This document shows, one piece after another, positions 1-5,985 of a DNA stretch of 9,468 bases. Where the stretch lies: the NCBI GenBank assembly GCA_016462625.1, contig JAEMSV010000129.1, positions 1 through 9,468 of the forward strand, in the 5' to 3' direction. The stretch's first letter is position 1; each line of letters starts with the position of its first letter. The notes beneath the pieces were generated by a model that was not told the DNA's origin, made no database searches, and saw only the letters and a list, made by a program, of their open reading frames with translations. Source of the stretch: Solirubrobacteraceae bacterium (lineage in GTDB: Bacteria > Actinomycetota > Thermoleophilia > Solirubrobacterales > Solirubrobacteraceae). Made by a program: the position numbers and the translations under genes.

Positions 1-1
1 G

Positions 2-136
2 ATCGCCGCGCTCGGCGTCCAGGGGGCGGCGGGGGCGGCGGCCTCACTCGCGCGGCTGGAGCTGCTCGGCCACGTGCGGCGCGACGCGACGGGTCGCTAC
101 GCGCGGACCGCGGGTCTCGGTGGGGCACTCCTATGA
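2..136 (+). CDS. dprA: DprA/Smf C-terminal winged-helix fragment (5' end outside window)
   Basis: An open frame enters from the left edge and ends at the TGA at 134-136, giving the last 44 residues of a protein. The text has a predicted helix, the segment [18 protein letters not shown], and a short tail. This is the pattern of the small C-terminal winged-helix domain of DprA/Smf, the DNA-processing protein that loads RecA on incoming single-stranded DNA. The fragment is short and holds none of the Rossmann-fold core, so the family call rests on this motif and on context: XerC and a WhiG-like sigma factor lie further right, and dprA is often near them in actinobacteria. Its stop codon overlaps the thiD start (ATGA, 133-136), so the two genes are probably co-translated. 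Another winged-helix protein cannot be excluded. Confidence 0.55.
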   Translation: MAALGVQGAAGAAASLARLELLGHVRRDATGRYARTAGLGGALL

Positions 137-957
137 TCGCGCTCATGCCTGCCGCTCGACCCATTCCCGTGGTCCTCTCGATCGCCGGGTCCGATTCCGG
201 CGGCGGGGCCGGCATCCAGGCCGATCTCAAGGCATTTGCGGCTGCCGGGGTGCACGGCACGACGGCCATAACGGCGATCACCGTGCAGAACACGGTCGGG
301 GTGCGGGCCGTGGAGGCGGTCTCGCCCGGGACGATCCGCGGGCAGGTGCTCGCCGTCGCGGAGGATCTCGGGGTCGACGCCGTGAAGATCGGGATGCTCG
401 GCGACCGCGAGACCATCGCTGCGGTGGCCGGCGCGCTCGACGAGCTGCCGGCCGGCGTCCCGGTCGTCCACGACCCGGTCATGGTCGCCGAATCGGGGGC
501 CCGGCTCCTGCAGACCGACGCGATGCAGGCGCTTATCGCGGAGATCCTGCCGCGGGCGACCGTGGTCACCCCGAATCTGCCCGAGGCGCGGGCGCTGGCG
601 GGAGACGACACGCTCGACGGTGAGGAGCTGGCGGCCGCCGTCCACCGCCTCGGCCCGGCCTGGGTGGTCGTCACGGGCGGCCATCGCGACGAGGCGACCG
701 ACCTCGTATTCGACGGGGCGACCGTCGAGCCGGTCGCGGGCGAGCGCTTCCCCGACGGCGCCGCGCATGGCTCCGGATGCACGCATTCGTCGACGCTGGC
801 TGCGCGACTGGCCCTCGGCGACGACGTGCCAGCGGCCGCGCGCTATGCCCGGAGGGTTGCCGGTGAGGCGGTCCGGGACGGCCTCAGAGAGCTCGGCGAG
901 GGGGCCGGACCGGTCGACGTTCTGGGACTCGCGCGTGCCGCGCGGCCGGGTGGCTGA
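133..957 (+). CDS. thiD: Hydroxymethylpyrimidine/phosphomethylpyrimidine kinase ThiD
   Basis: This 274-aa protein is the usual length for ThiD, the cytoplasmic ribokinase-fold enzyme that phosphorylates 4-amino-5-hydroxymethyl-2-methylpyrimidine (HMP) and then HMP-P to HMP-PP, the pyrimidine precursor of thiamine phosphate. The N-terminal signature [16 protein letters not shown] lies at residues 18-33. VKIGML at 84-89, HDPVMV at 113-118 and TPNLPEA at 146-152 follow family order. The C-terminal anion-hole/catalytic region reads HGSGCTHSS at 212-220, with Cys216 in the position of the conserved ThiD cysteine. The ATG at 133 is preceded by GGTGGGG at 119-125, seven bases away. An ATG at 145 (residue 5) is an alternative but has no better ribosome site. 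The gene overlaps the preceding stop by ATGA. No ThiE fusion and no TPP riboswitch were seen. Confidence 0.95.
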   Translation: MIALMPAARPIPVVLSIAGSDSGGGAGIQADLKAFAAAGVHGTTAITAITVQNTVGVRAVEAVSPGTIRGQVLAVAEDLGVDAVKIGMLGDRETIAAVAGALDELPAGVPVVHDPVMVAESGARLLQTDAMQALIAEILPRATVVTPNLPEARALAGDDTLDGEELAAAVHRLGPAWVVVTGGHRDEATDLVFDGATVEPVAGERFPDGAAHGSGCTHSSTLAARLALGDDVPAAARYARRVAGEAVRDGLRELGEGAGPVDVLGLARAARPGG

Positions 958-966
958 GGCGGACAT

Positions 967-984
967 GGCGCGTTTGTGCGCGCC
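967..984. terminator. GC-rich stem-loop just after thiD (possible U-less terminator)
   Basis: GGCGCG at 967-972 pairs perfectly with CGCGCC at 979-984 around the six-base loop TTTGTG. The stem begins nine bases after the thiD stop. There is no T-tract, so if it terminates it would be of the short-hairpin type often proposed in high-GC actinobacteria. It is followed closely by the palindrome at 988-1000. Confidence 0.4.
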
Positions 985-987
985 GGA

Positions 988-1000
988 ACCGTCGGACGGT
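988..1000. promoter_or_regulatory. Palindrome overlapping the -35 position (operator candidate)
   Basis: ACCGTC-G-GACGGT is a perfect 6+1+6 inverted repeat. After one mismatch it continues with two more paired bases on each side (985-1003). Its centre, base 994, sits where the -35 element of the CATAAT at 1015-1020 would be, so a bound dimeric regulator would block that promoter. It could instead be a second arm of a tandem terminator after thiD. No regulator gene is nearby. Confidence 0.35.
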
Positions 1001-1014
1001 CCCTCCGCCTTTGC

Positions 1015-1020
1015 CATAAT
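1015..1020 (+). promoter_or_regulatory. -10-like CATAAT for the 82-aa gene
   Basis: CATAAT differs from TATAAT by one base and lies nine bases before the ATG at 1030. There is no Shine-Dalgarno sequence before that ATG, so a leaderless or near-leaderless transcript is the simplest reading. No good -35 element is visible. The spot at 17-18 bases upstream is occupied by the ACCGTCGGACGGT palindrome. Confidence 0.45.
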
Positions 1021-1029
1021 CGCCCAGCG

Positions 1030-1278
1030 ATGAGGTTCCTCCGCATGAAGCCGGGGCACGGCGAGATCGTCCTCGCCGAGGGCGACCCGGATGTGCGCGA
1101 GGATGAGGAGCTCCTGATCGCGGCCTTCCGCGAGCAGCTTCAAGCCGGGATGTGGGCTGCGGTCCCCATCTCGGGCACGGGCGGCCGGCGGCAGGCGGAG
1201 ATGGTCCACGAGTTCCGTGACATCCCGCGCGATGCCGATCGCGTGATCTTCTTCCCGAAGGCGTCGGGGGGCTGCTGA
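1030..1278 (+). CDS. 82-aa protein of unknown function with MoaD/ThiS-like C-terminus
   Basis: I do not recognise the family with confidence. The predicted order is strand (RFLRMK, 2-7), strand (EIVLAEG, 12-18), amphipathic helix (EDEELLIAAFREQLQAG, 24-40), strand (WAAVPIS, 42-48), a short helix (EMVHEF) and a last strand (DRVIFFP) leading to a C-terminal Gly-Gly-Cys. This order is compatible with a beta-grasp fold, and the ending VIFFPKASGGC resembles the VAFFPPVTGG type of end in MoaD. The length also matches MoaD/ThiS carriers. Against this, a cysteine follows the Gly-Gly, and no E1-like adenylase or JAMM protease lies in the window. The ATG at 1030 is preferred over an in-frame GTG at 976 because that GTG sits in a hairpin loop upstream of the CATAAT element. 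The next gene starts two bases after its stop, so the two are probably co-transcribed. Confidence 0.7.
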   Translation: MRFLRMKPGHGEIVLAEGDPDVREDEELLIAAFREQLQAGMWAAVPISGTGGRRQAEMVHEFRDIPRDADRVIFFPKASGGC

Positions 1279-1280
1279 CC

Positions 1281-1919
1281 GTGCTCCTCGCCGTCTGCGC
1301 GACCGCAATCGTCATCGTCGTCCTGCTGTCGGAGGTCGCGATCCCCGCGATCCACGAGTGGAACCAGCGGCGTCGCGCCCGTCGCGCCCGTCCGCACGCC
1401 GGCCAGATGGAGGGCTACGACCCCGGCCGCGAGCGCCGCGCCGAACAGCGCGCCCGCGCGTTGCTGCGCTCCTGCGTCAACGACGAGGAATGGGACATGT
1501 ACCGCGACCTCGGGTTCCTCCGGGTCTGGGGCGGGCTCAACGGCGGCCCCGGCGACCTACGAGCGGCCGGCGGCGCGCCGTACGCGTACCTCGTCTACCC
1601 CCACAAGCCGATCGTGGCCTTCCTGCCGCAGACCCGCGAGCTGCTCGCGGAGTACTGCGTCCGCTTCCCTGACGAGACCCGCCCCTACGGCTCGGCGATG
1701 CTGCCCGACAGCGACGACGTCCTGGCCAAGTGGATGGCGCTCACCGGCGACGAGCGGCGGCTGCTGCGCTCGGCGAATCTCCACCTGCCGGGCCGTCAAG
1801 TCGACCCCGAGCAGGTGCGCCGCGATCTGTGGCGGCTCACGCAGTGGGAGCAGGAGCGCATGCGTCGCGCCGCGCGCCAGGTCGACGCGCCCTCGCCCAC
1901 CGCGTCTGACGACCGGTAG
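1281..1919 (+). CDS. Single-pass membrane protein with cytoplasmic domain, function unknown
   Basis: This 212-aa protein begins with one hydrophobic helix (about residues 2-24, MLLAVCATAIVIVVLLSEVA). The basic stretch RRRARRAR at 30-37 follows and should hold the rest in the cytoplasm. The soluble part has a charged helix with RARALLRSCVNDEEWDMYRDLGF (58-79 region), a beta-rich middle YAYLVYPHKPIVAFLP (101-116), and LPDSDDVLAKWMALTGDERRL followed by PGRQVDPEQ (141-178 region). The pattern of an LL helix, 'EEW.MYRDLGFLRV' and then a short strand recalls small uncharacterised actinobacterial proteins, but I cannot name a domain. The end is low-complexity. The start is GTG two bases after the preceding stop, with a G-run at 1265-1271 as a possible ribosome site. 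ilvD starts four bases after its stop. Confidence 0.8.
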   Translation: MLLAVCATAIVIVVLLSEVAIPAIHEWNQRRRARRARPHAGQMEGYDPGRERRAEQRARALLRSCVNDEEWDMYRDLGFLRVWGGLNGGPGDLRAAGGAPYAYLVYPHKPIVAFLPQTRELLAEYCVRFPDETRPYGSAMLPDSDDVLAKWMALTGDERRLLRSANLHLPGRQVDPEQVRRDLWRLTQWEQERMRRAARQVDAPSPTASDDR

Positions 1920-1923
1920 CGCC

Positions 1924-3609
1924 GTGAGCACGGGCGCGGCGTTCGACGTCAAGCACCGCAGCCGGGCGCTTCTGGAAGGGCCTGAGCGCGCCTTCGCCCG
2001 CGCCTACCTCAAGGGCATCGGCTTCGACGACGAAGCACTCGCCAAGCCCATCGTGGCCGTGGCGCACTGCTGGATCGAGACGATGCCGTGCAACTTCAAC
2101 CAGCGCGCGCTGGCCGCGAAGGTCAAGCAGGGGGTTCGCGCCGCGGGCGGCACGCCGATGGAGCTCAACACGATCTCGATCAGCGACGGCATCACGATGG
2201 GCACATCCGGGATGCGCGCGTCGCTGGTCAGCCGCGAGATCATCGCCGACTCGATCGAGCTCGTCGTCGACGCGCACGGGTTCGATGCGCTCGTGGTCAT
2301 CGCGGGCTGCGACAAGACGATCCCCGCCGCGATGATGGCGCTGGCCCGCACGAACGTCCCGGGCGTGCTCCTCTACAGCGGGTCGATCGCGCCCGGCCAC
2401 CTCAACGGCAAGGACATCTCGATCCTCGAGGTCTTCGAGGGCATTGGCGCCCACGCCGTCGGCAAGATGACCGATGCGGAGCTGCTCGAGCTCGAGAACG
2501 CCGCAAGCCCCGGTGCCGGCGCCTGCGGCGGGCAGTTCACCGCGAACACGATGGGCATGGCCGGCGAGATGCTCGGCATCAGCCCGCCCGCGTCGGCGAT
2601 GGTGCCCGCCGAGGACGACGAGAAGGGGACCGTCGCCGAGCAGGTCGGCGTGCTCGTCATGGACGTGCTCAAGCGGGGGCTGCGCCCTCGGGACGTCATC
2701 ACCAAGCCCGCCCTGGAGAACGCCATCGCGGGCGTCGCCTCGAGCGGCGGCTCGACGAACGCGGTGCTCCACCTGCTCGCGGTCGCACGCGAGGCCGGTG
2801 TCGAGCTCGAGCTCGAGGACTTCGACCGCATCAGCACGGCGTCCCCGCTGCTCTGCAACCTCAAGCCCGGATACGAGTACCTCGCCACGGATCTCTACGC
2901 GGCGGGCGGCGTTCCGGTCCTGGCTCAGCGCCTCTCCGAAGCGGGGATCCTCAACCGCGACGCGATCACCGTCACCGGCCGCACGATCGGCGAGCACGCC
3001 GACGAGGCCGTCGAGACGCCCGGCCAGAAGGTCATCGTGCCGCTCGACCAGCCGCTGAAGACCAGTGGCGGCATCGCGATCCTGCGAGGCAACCTCGCAC
3101 CGGACGGGTGCGTCGTGAAACTCTCCGGCCACGAGCGCCGCAAGGCGGTCGGGCCGGCGCGGGTGTTCGACGGCGAGGAGGCCTGCATGAAGGAGGTCCT
3201 CGCCGGAGGGATCAAGGCCGGCGACATCGTCGTCATCCGCAACGAGGGGCCCGCTGGCGGCCCGGGCATGCGCGAGATGCTCGCGGTCACGGCGGCCATC
3301 AACGGCGAGGGGCTGGGGGAGAGCGTCGCGCTGCTCACCGACGGCCGGTTCTCCGGCGCCACCCATGGCTTCATGGCCGGCCACCTCGCGCCGGAGGCGG
3401 TGCGCGGCGGGCCGATCGCGGCGGTCCGCGACGGCGACGAGATCACGATCGACGTCGACGCGCGCGTCGTGGACATCGCGCTCTCCGACGAGGAGATCGC
3501 GGCGCGCATCGCGGCCTACGAGGCGCCGGACAACGGCGTCACCGGTGGCGTGCTGGCGAAGTACGCCAAGCTCGTCGGTAGCGCCGACCACGGCGCCATT
3601 ACCGGCTAG
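1924..3609 (+). CDS. ilvD: Dihydroxy-acid dehydratase IlvD
   Basis: This 561-aa protein dehydrates 2,3-dihydroxy-isovalerate and 2,3-dihydroxy-3-methylvalerate to the 2-keto acids used for valine, leucine and isoleucine. The three iron-sulfur cysteines are all present: PCN (Cys56), GCDK (Cys129) and ACGG (Cys201). This is the three-cysteine set of [2Fe-2S] IlvD/Edd family dehydratases. Lys131 in CDKT is the position of the carbamylated, magnesium-binding lysine. The C-terminal TDGRFSG at 472-478 carries the proposed catalytic serine, Ser477. SISDGITMGTSGM at 85-97 is also typical. The length is normal. The GTG start at 1924 gives the expected N-terminus DVKHRSRALLEGPERAFARA, and no later start precedes Cys56 by a workable distance. 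The gene follows the membrane-protein gene by four bases with no clear Shine-Dalgarno site, so it is probably coupled to it. No other ilv gene is in view. Sugar-acid dehydratase paralogs are the main alternative. Confidence 0.95.
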   Translation: MSTGAAFDVKHRSRALLEGPERAFARAYLKGIGFDDEALAKPIVAVAHCWIETMPCNFNQRALAAKVKQGVRAAGGTPMELNTISISDGITMGTSGMRASLVSREIIADSIELVVDAHGFDALVVIAGCDKTIPAAMMALARTNVPGVLLYSGSIAPGHLNGKDISILEVFEGIGAHAVGKMTDAELLELENAASPGAGACGGQFTANTMGMAGEMLGISPPASAMVPAEDDEKGTVAEQVGVLVMDVLKRGLRPRDVITKPALENAIAGVASSGGSTNAVLHLLAVAREAGVELELEDFDRISTASPLLCNLKPGYEYLATDLYAAGGVPVLAQRLSEAGILNRDAITVTGRTIGEHADEAVETPGQKVIVPLDQPLKTSGGIAILRGNLAPDGCVVKLSGHERRKAVGPARVFDGEEACMKEVLAGGIKAGDIVVIRNEGPAGGPGMREMLAVTAAINGEGLGESVALLTDGRFSGATHGFMAGHLAPEAVRGGPIAAVRDGDEITIDVDARVVDIALSDEEIAARIAAYEAPDNGVTGGVLAKYAKLVGSADHGAITG

Positions 3610-4526
3610 TCCGTCAAGAACGCGCGCAGGTCCGCGTTGAACCGTGCGGGGCGCTCGAGCATCGGCACATGGCCGGTGCGCGGGTAGATGATCTTCCGCG
3701 CGTTCGGGATGAGCTCCTCGTACTCCGTCGCGTCCCGGACGGGCACGAGCTTGTCGTGTGTACCCCAGACGATCAGCGTCGGGCAGGCGACGTCGTCGAG
3801 CCGCTCGCGGATCGGGTACGTAAGCAGCGCCTTGGTGGCGGGCATGAACCCGGGCTTGCCGGCGCCGCGGATCTGCTCGGCGACCAACGCCGTGGGCAGG
3901 ATCTCCGGCGCCCATGCGACGACCGAGAAGGCTGAGCGGCGCAGCTTCTCGCGGCTCGCCACGTCGAGCGCTCGCCGCGCTGCCGACGCCCCGAACGCCG
4001 CGATCCCGCCTTCGAGCAGGCTGAAGACCGCGAAGGCCTGGGGGTTGAAGCGGTCGGTGGGAGAGAGGCCCGCCGCCGCAACCAGCACCAGGCGCTCGAC
4101 GCGCTGCGGGTGACGCAACGCCATCTCGGCGGCGATCAGGCCGCCCATCGAATTGCCGACGACGACCGCCGCGTTGATGTCGAGCGCGCCCATGACCCCG
4201 TCGAGGAGGTCGGCGTACCGGCCGATGTCGATCGGCTGCTGCGGCATCGGGGATTCCCCGAAGCCGGGCAGGTCGAGCGCGACCACGCGGTGGTCCGCGG
4301 CGAACGGGAGGATGTTCTCCAGCCAGTTCTGCCAGGACCCGCCGAGGCCGTGGACGAAGACGATCGGCGGGCCGGTCCCGACGTCGACGAGGTTCACCGG
4401 TTCGCCATCGATCACCACCCAGCGCAGGTGCTCGGACCAGTCCTCGTCGAGCCAGGTCGAGCGGCCGAGAGGACCGTAGGCGTCCAGTTCGTCGCGGGTG
4501 GGCGTCGGGACGGTCGTGGTCGCCAT
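3606..4526 (-). CDS. Alpha/beta-fold hydrolase
   Basis: This 306-aa cytoplasmic protein (no signal peptide) belongs to the classic alpha/beta hydrolase group related to esterases and MhpC-like C-C hydrolases. The oxyanion region HGLGGSWQNW is at 59-68. The nucleophile elbow GNSMGG at 124-129 places Ser126. The acid is Asp258 in WGTHDKLVP (254-262), and the base is His286 in TGHVPMLE (284-291). A helical cap of about 75 residues (155-230) separates the sixth strand from the acid. The substrate cannot be told from sequence. The ATG at 4526 has no Shine-Dalgarno site, but TAGGCT lies nine bases before it. The gene converges on ilvD with overlapping stops inside one CTAG, and it diverges from the nucleotidase gene. 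Confidence 0.9.
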   Translation of the reverse strand: MATTTVPTPTRDELDAYGPLGRSTWLDEDWSEHLRWVVIDGEPVNLVDVGTGPPIVFVHGLGGSWQNWLENILPFAADHRVVALDLPGFGESPMPQQPIDIGRYADLLDGVMGALDINAAVVVGNSMGGLIAAEMALRHPQRVERLVLVAAAGLSPTDRFNPQAFAVFSLLEGGIAAFGASAARRALDVASREKLRRSAFSVVAWAPEILPTALVAEQIRGAGKPGFMPATKALLTYPIRERLDDVACPTLIVWGTHDKLVPVRDATEYEELIPNARKIIYPRTGHVPMLERPARFNADLRAFLTD

Positions 4527-4534
4527 GTGGTCAA

Positions 4535-4541
4535 TAGCCTA
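4535..4541. promoter_or_regulatory. Symmetric back-to-back -10 element (TAGCCTA) in a 26-bp divergent gap
   Basis: The gap between the hydrolase start (4526, minus) and the nucleotidase start (4553, plus) is 26 bases. It contains TAGCCTA, which reads TAGCCT on the plus strand and TAGGCT on the minus strand. The two -10-like hexamers therefore share the same bases. The distances to the start codons are 12 bases (plus) and 9 bases (minus), and neither gene has a Shine-Dalgarno site. Both transcripts would be leaderless or carry only a few leader bases. Any -35 contacts would fall inside the opposite coding region and are weak. Confidence 0.5.
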
Positions 4542-4552
4542 GTCAGAACCCC

Positions 4553-5113
4553 ATGCGGATTGCCATCGACATCGACTCCACCCTCCACCATTACTGGGAC
4601 CAGCTGGCCTCCGCGGCCGAACGCCGGTTCGGGATCGAGCTGCCGTACGACGATCAGCTGGACTGGGGCATCAGCCGGCTCCGTCCCGAGCAGCTGGAGG
4701 TGTGCATCGCCGAGACGCACCGCGACGACTCGATCCTCGCCGCGGTCCCGTACCCGGGCGCGGTCGAAGCGGTCCGCGGGTGGAAGGACGACGGGCATTT
4801 CGTGCACATCACGAGCCACCGCGTCAGCGAGGCGCACGGGGCGACCGAGCGGTGGCTGCGCGACATCGGCCTGCCCTACGACGAGCTGTACTGCAGCTTC
4901 GACAAGATCACCCGCTGCCGGGAGATCGGCATCGACGTCCTGATCGACGACAGCCCGATGAACCTCCGCAACGCGGTCGACGCCGGCCTGCTGGCCGCGA
5001 CGCTCGAGCACCCGTGGAACGCCGACGTGCGCGAGGAGGAGGACGTCATCTCCGCCGCGGATTGGCCCGGTCTCGCGACGGCGCTGGCGCCGTTCTTCAC
5101 CACCCGCGACTGA
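4553..5113 (+). CDS. 5'-nucleotidase/5'(3')-deoxyribonucleotidase-like HAD hydrolase (NT5C type)
   Basis: This 186-aa protein has the HAD motifs in order. Motif I is DIDST at 6-10, with the nucleophile Asp6 and acid/base Asp8. Motif II is HITSHR at 85-90 (Thr87 or Ser88). Lys118 sits in SFDKI, and motif III is VLIDDSP at 129-135 with Asp132 and Asp133 for magnesium. The segment between motifs I and II (about 15-80) is the small helical cap of the C1 type seen in mitochondrial/cytosolic 5'(3')-deoxyribonucleotidases (NT5C). The ending with HPWN (153-156) also fits that group. It probably dephosphorylates a nucleotide monophosphate or a related phosphate ester in the cytoplasm, but the substrate is unproven. 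It is divergent from the hydrolase gene and followed by a strong stem-loop, so it may be a single-gene transcript. Confidence 0.85.
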   Translation: MRIAIDIDSTLHHYWDQLASAAERRFGIELPYDDQLDWGISRLRPEQLEVCIAETHRDDSILAAVPYPGAVEAVRGWKDDGHFVHITSHRVSEAHGATERWLRDIGLPYDELYCSFDKITRCREIGIDVLIDDSPMNLRNAVDAGLLAATLEHPWNADVREEEDVISAADWPGLATALAPFFTTRD

Positions 5114-5137
5114 CGGGCGACACAGAACGGTCGCCCG
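5114..5137. terminator. 8-bp perfect GC stem-loop after the nucleotidase gene
   Basis: CGGGCGAC (5114-5121) and GTCGCCCG (5130-5137) form a perfect 8-bp stem with the eight-base loop ACAGAACG. It starts directly after the TGA at 5111-5113. No T-run follows. The likely role is a U-less terminator for the nucleotidase gene. Because the -35 region of the TACCCT at 5146-5151 falls in the loop, it could also be an operator of the acyltransferase promoter. Confidence 0.55.
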
Positions 5138-5145
5138 CGGCTCGG

Positions 5146-5151
5146 TACCCT
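5146..5151 (+). promoter_or_regulatory. -10-like TACCCT before the acyltransferase GTG
   Basis: TACCCT (TANNNT type) ends six bases before the GTG at 5158, the spacing expected if transcription starts at the start codon itself. There is no Shine-Dalgarno sequence. This supports the GTG at 5158 as the start, although the same frame stays open far upstream through the nucleotidase gene. Confidence 0.5.
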
Positions 5152-5157
5152 CGCCGC

Positions 5158-5985
5158 GTGGACCCCACCGACGCACAGGAGGCCACCCAGCCCGCCGCCC
5201 TCGTTCCGTCGCGGCCTTCGGGGCGGAGGCCAGACCTGCGCGCACACCTGCCCGGGCTCGAGCCGGACCGGCGCGTCACGGACTGGGGCCGCTCCGAGCG
5301 GTGGGAGGGGCTGATCGATCGCACGGTCGGCGACGCGCTCTATCACCTGTGGCACCGCGTGGTCGTCGAAGGCGTCGAGCACGTGCCCGACGACGGTGGC
5401 GCGCTCCTGGTGTGTCACCGGGCCGGCTCGGCCGCGCTCGATGCACTGCTCGTGGCGAAGGCGATCGCCGAGGAGTCGCGGCGGGCGCGGCCCGTCGTTC
5501 CCCTCGTTCGGGCCGGGACGCTGGCACAGCCGGGCCTGGCGATGGTGCTGCCCAAGCTCGGGGCCGTCGCGGATCACCCGGCGAACGTGCGGCGCCTGCT
5601 CGCCGACGAGGGCCAGCTCGCGCTCGCCTTCCCCGAAGAGGGTGGGCCGCGCCTGCTGCACGACCGCTATCGCGTGCGCCGGCTGCGCGACGAGGTCCTC
5701 GCAGCAGCGAGGGCGAGCCGCGCGCCGGTCGTGCCGATCGCGATCCTCGGCACGGAGGAGGTCACCCCGGTGCTCGGCCGCGTCCCGGTGCCGATCCCCG
5801 GGGTCCGTCGCCTTCCCGTCACCCTGCCGGCGCTGCTGCCCGCCCGCGTGACGATCCGCGTGCTGCCCCCGATCGAACCCGGCGGCGCTGCGTCGGTCCG
5901 CGAGCTCGCCGACCAGGTCGGCGAGGTCCTCCAGACGGCGCTCGTGGACCTGTTCGCGTCACGCCGGTCGGTGTGGCTCGGGTGA
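5158..5985 (+). CDS. Lysophospholipid acyltransferase, MGAT-like (PlsC superfamily)
   Basis: The protein is 275 aa. After a proline/arginine-rich tail (1-45) comes a PlsC-type domain: HRVVVEGVEHVP (66-77), then the His-containing motif CHRAGSAALD at 86-95 (His87, Asp95). The spacing is H-X7-D rather than the usual H-X4-D, as in the MGAT-like group, where the motif often reads HSGxxPWD. The second block, AFPEEGG at 157-163, has Glu in place of the usual Gly of FPEG. DRYRVRRLR at 169-177 and PVVPIAILGTEEV at 190-202 follow as in that group. It probably transfers an acyl chain to a glycerolipid or lysolipid at the inner face of the membrane. The substrate is unknown. Its stop overlaps the epimerase start by GTGA. 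Mycobacteria have a comparable pairing (Rv0501/Rv0502, from memory). The frame continues upstream of 5158, but that part only shadows the nucleotidase. Confidence 0.85.
   Translation: MDPTDAQEATQPAALVPSRPSGRRPDLRAHLPGLEPDRRVTDWGRSERWEGLIDRTVGDALYHLWHRVVVEGVEHVPDDGGALLVCHRAGSAALDALLVAKAIAEESRRARPVVPLVRAGTLAQPGLAMVLPKLGAVADHPANVRRLLADEGQLALAFPEEGGPRLLHDRYRVRRLRDEVLAAARASRAPVVPIAILGTEEVTPVLGRVPVPIPGVRRLPVTLPALLPARVTIRVLPPIEPGGAASVRELADQVGEVLQTALVDLFASRRSVWLG

Noticed and set aside
1..132. TPP riboswitch upstream of thiD
   Set aside because: The upstream bases are coding (dprA-like) up to the ATGA overlap, and no thi-box pattern is seen.
976..1029. GTG at 976 as start of the small protein (100 aa)
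   Set aside because: It lies in the loop of the post-thiD hairpin and upstream of the CATAAT element. The extra 18 residues look like non-coding text, and ATG 1030 fits better.
97..1308. A 403-aa open frame on the minus strand across thiD and the small gene
   Set aside because: It has arginine-rich shadow composition and lies opposite thiD, whose motifs are unambiguous.
2770..2822. Short GAGCTC-type repeats in ilvD
   Set aside because: They follow from runs of Glu-Leu codons (ELELED) in a high-GC gene and need no other explanation.
1837..3915. A 692-aa open frame on the minus strand across ilvD
   Set aside because: It is antiparallel to a clear ilvD. Its text is Arg/Ala/Gly/Asp/His-rich with no domain, as expected from high-GC third positions; it is a shadow frame.
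4702..5157. Upstream extension of the acyltransferase frame
   Set aside because: The extension only overlaps the nucleotidase gene in another frame and is Arg/Pro-rich; GTG 5158 with TACCCT fits a start.
5301..5981. Upstream extension of the SDR frame
   Set aside because: It is a shadow of the acyltransferase. The Rossmann strand starts at GTG 5982.
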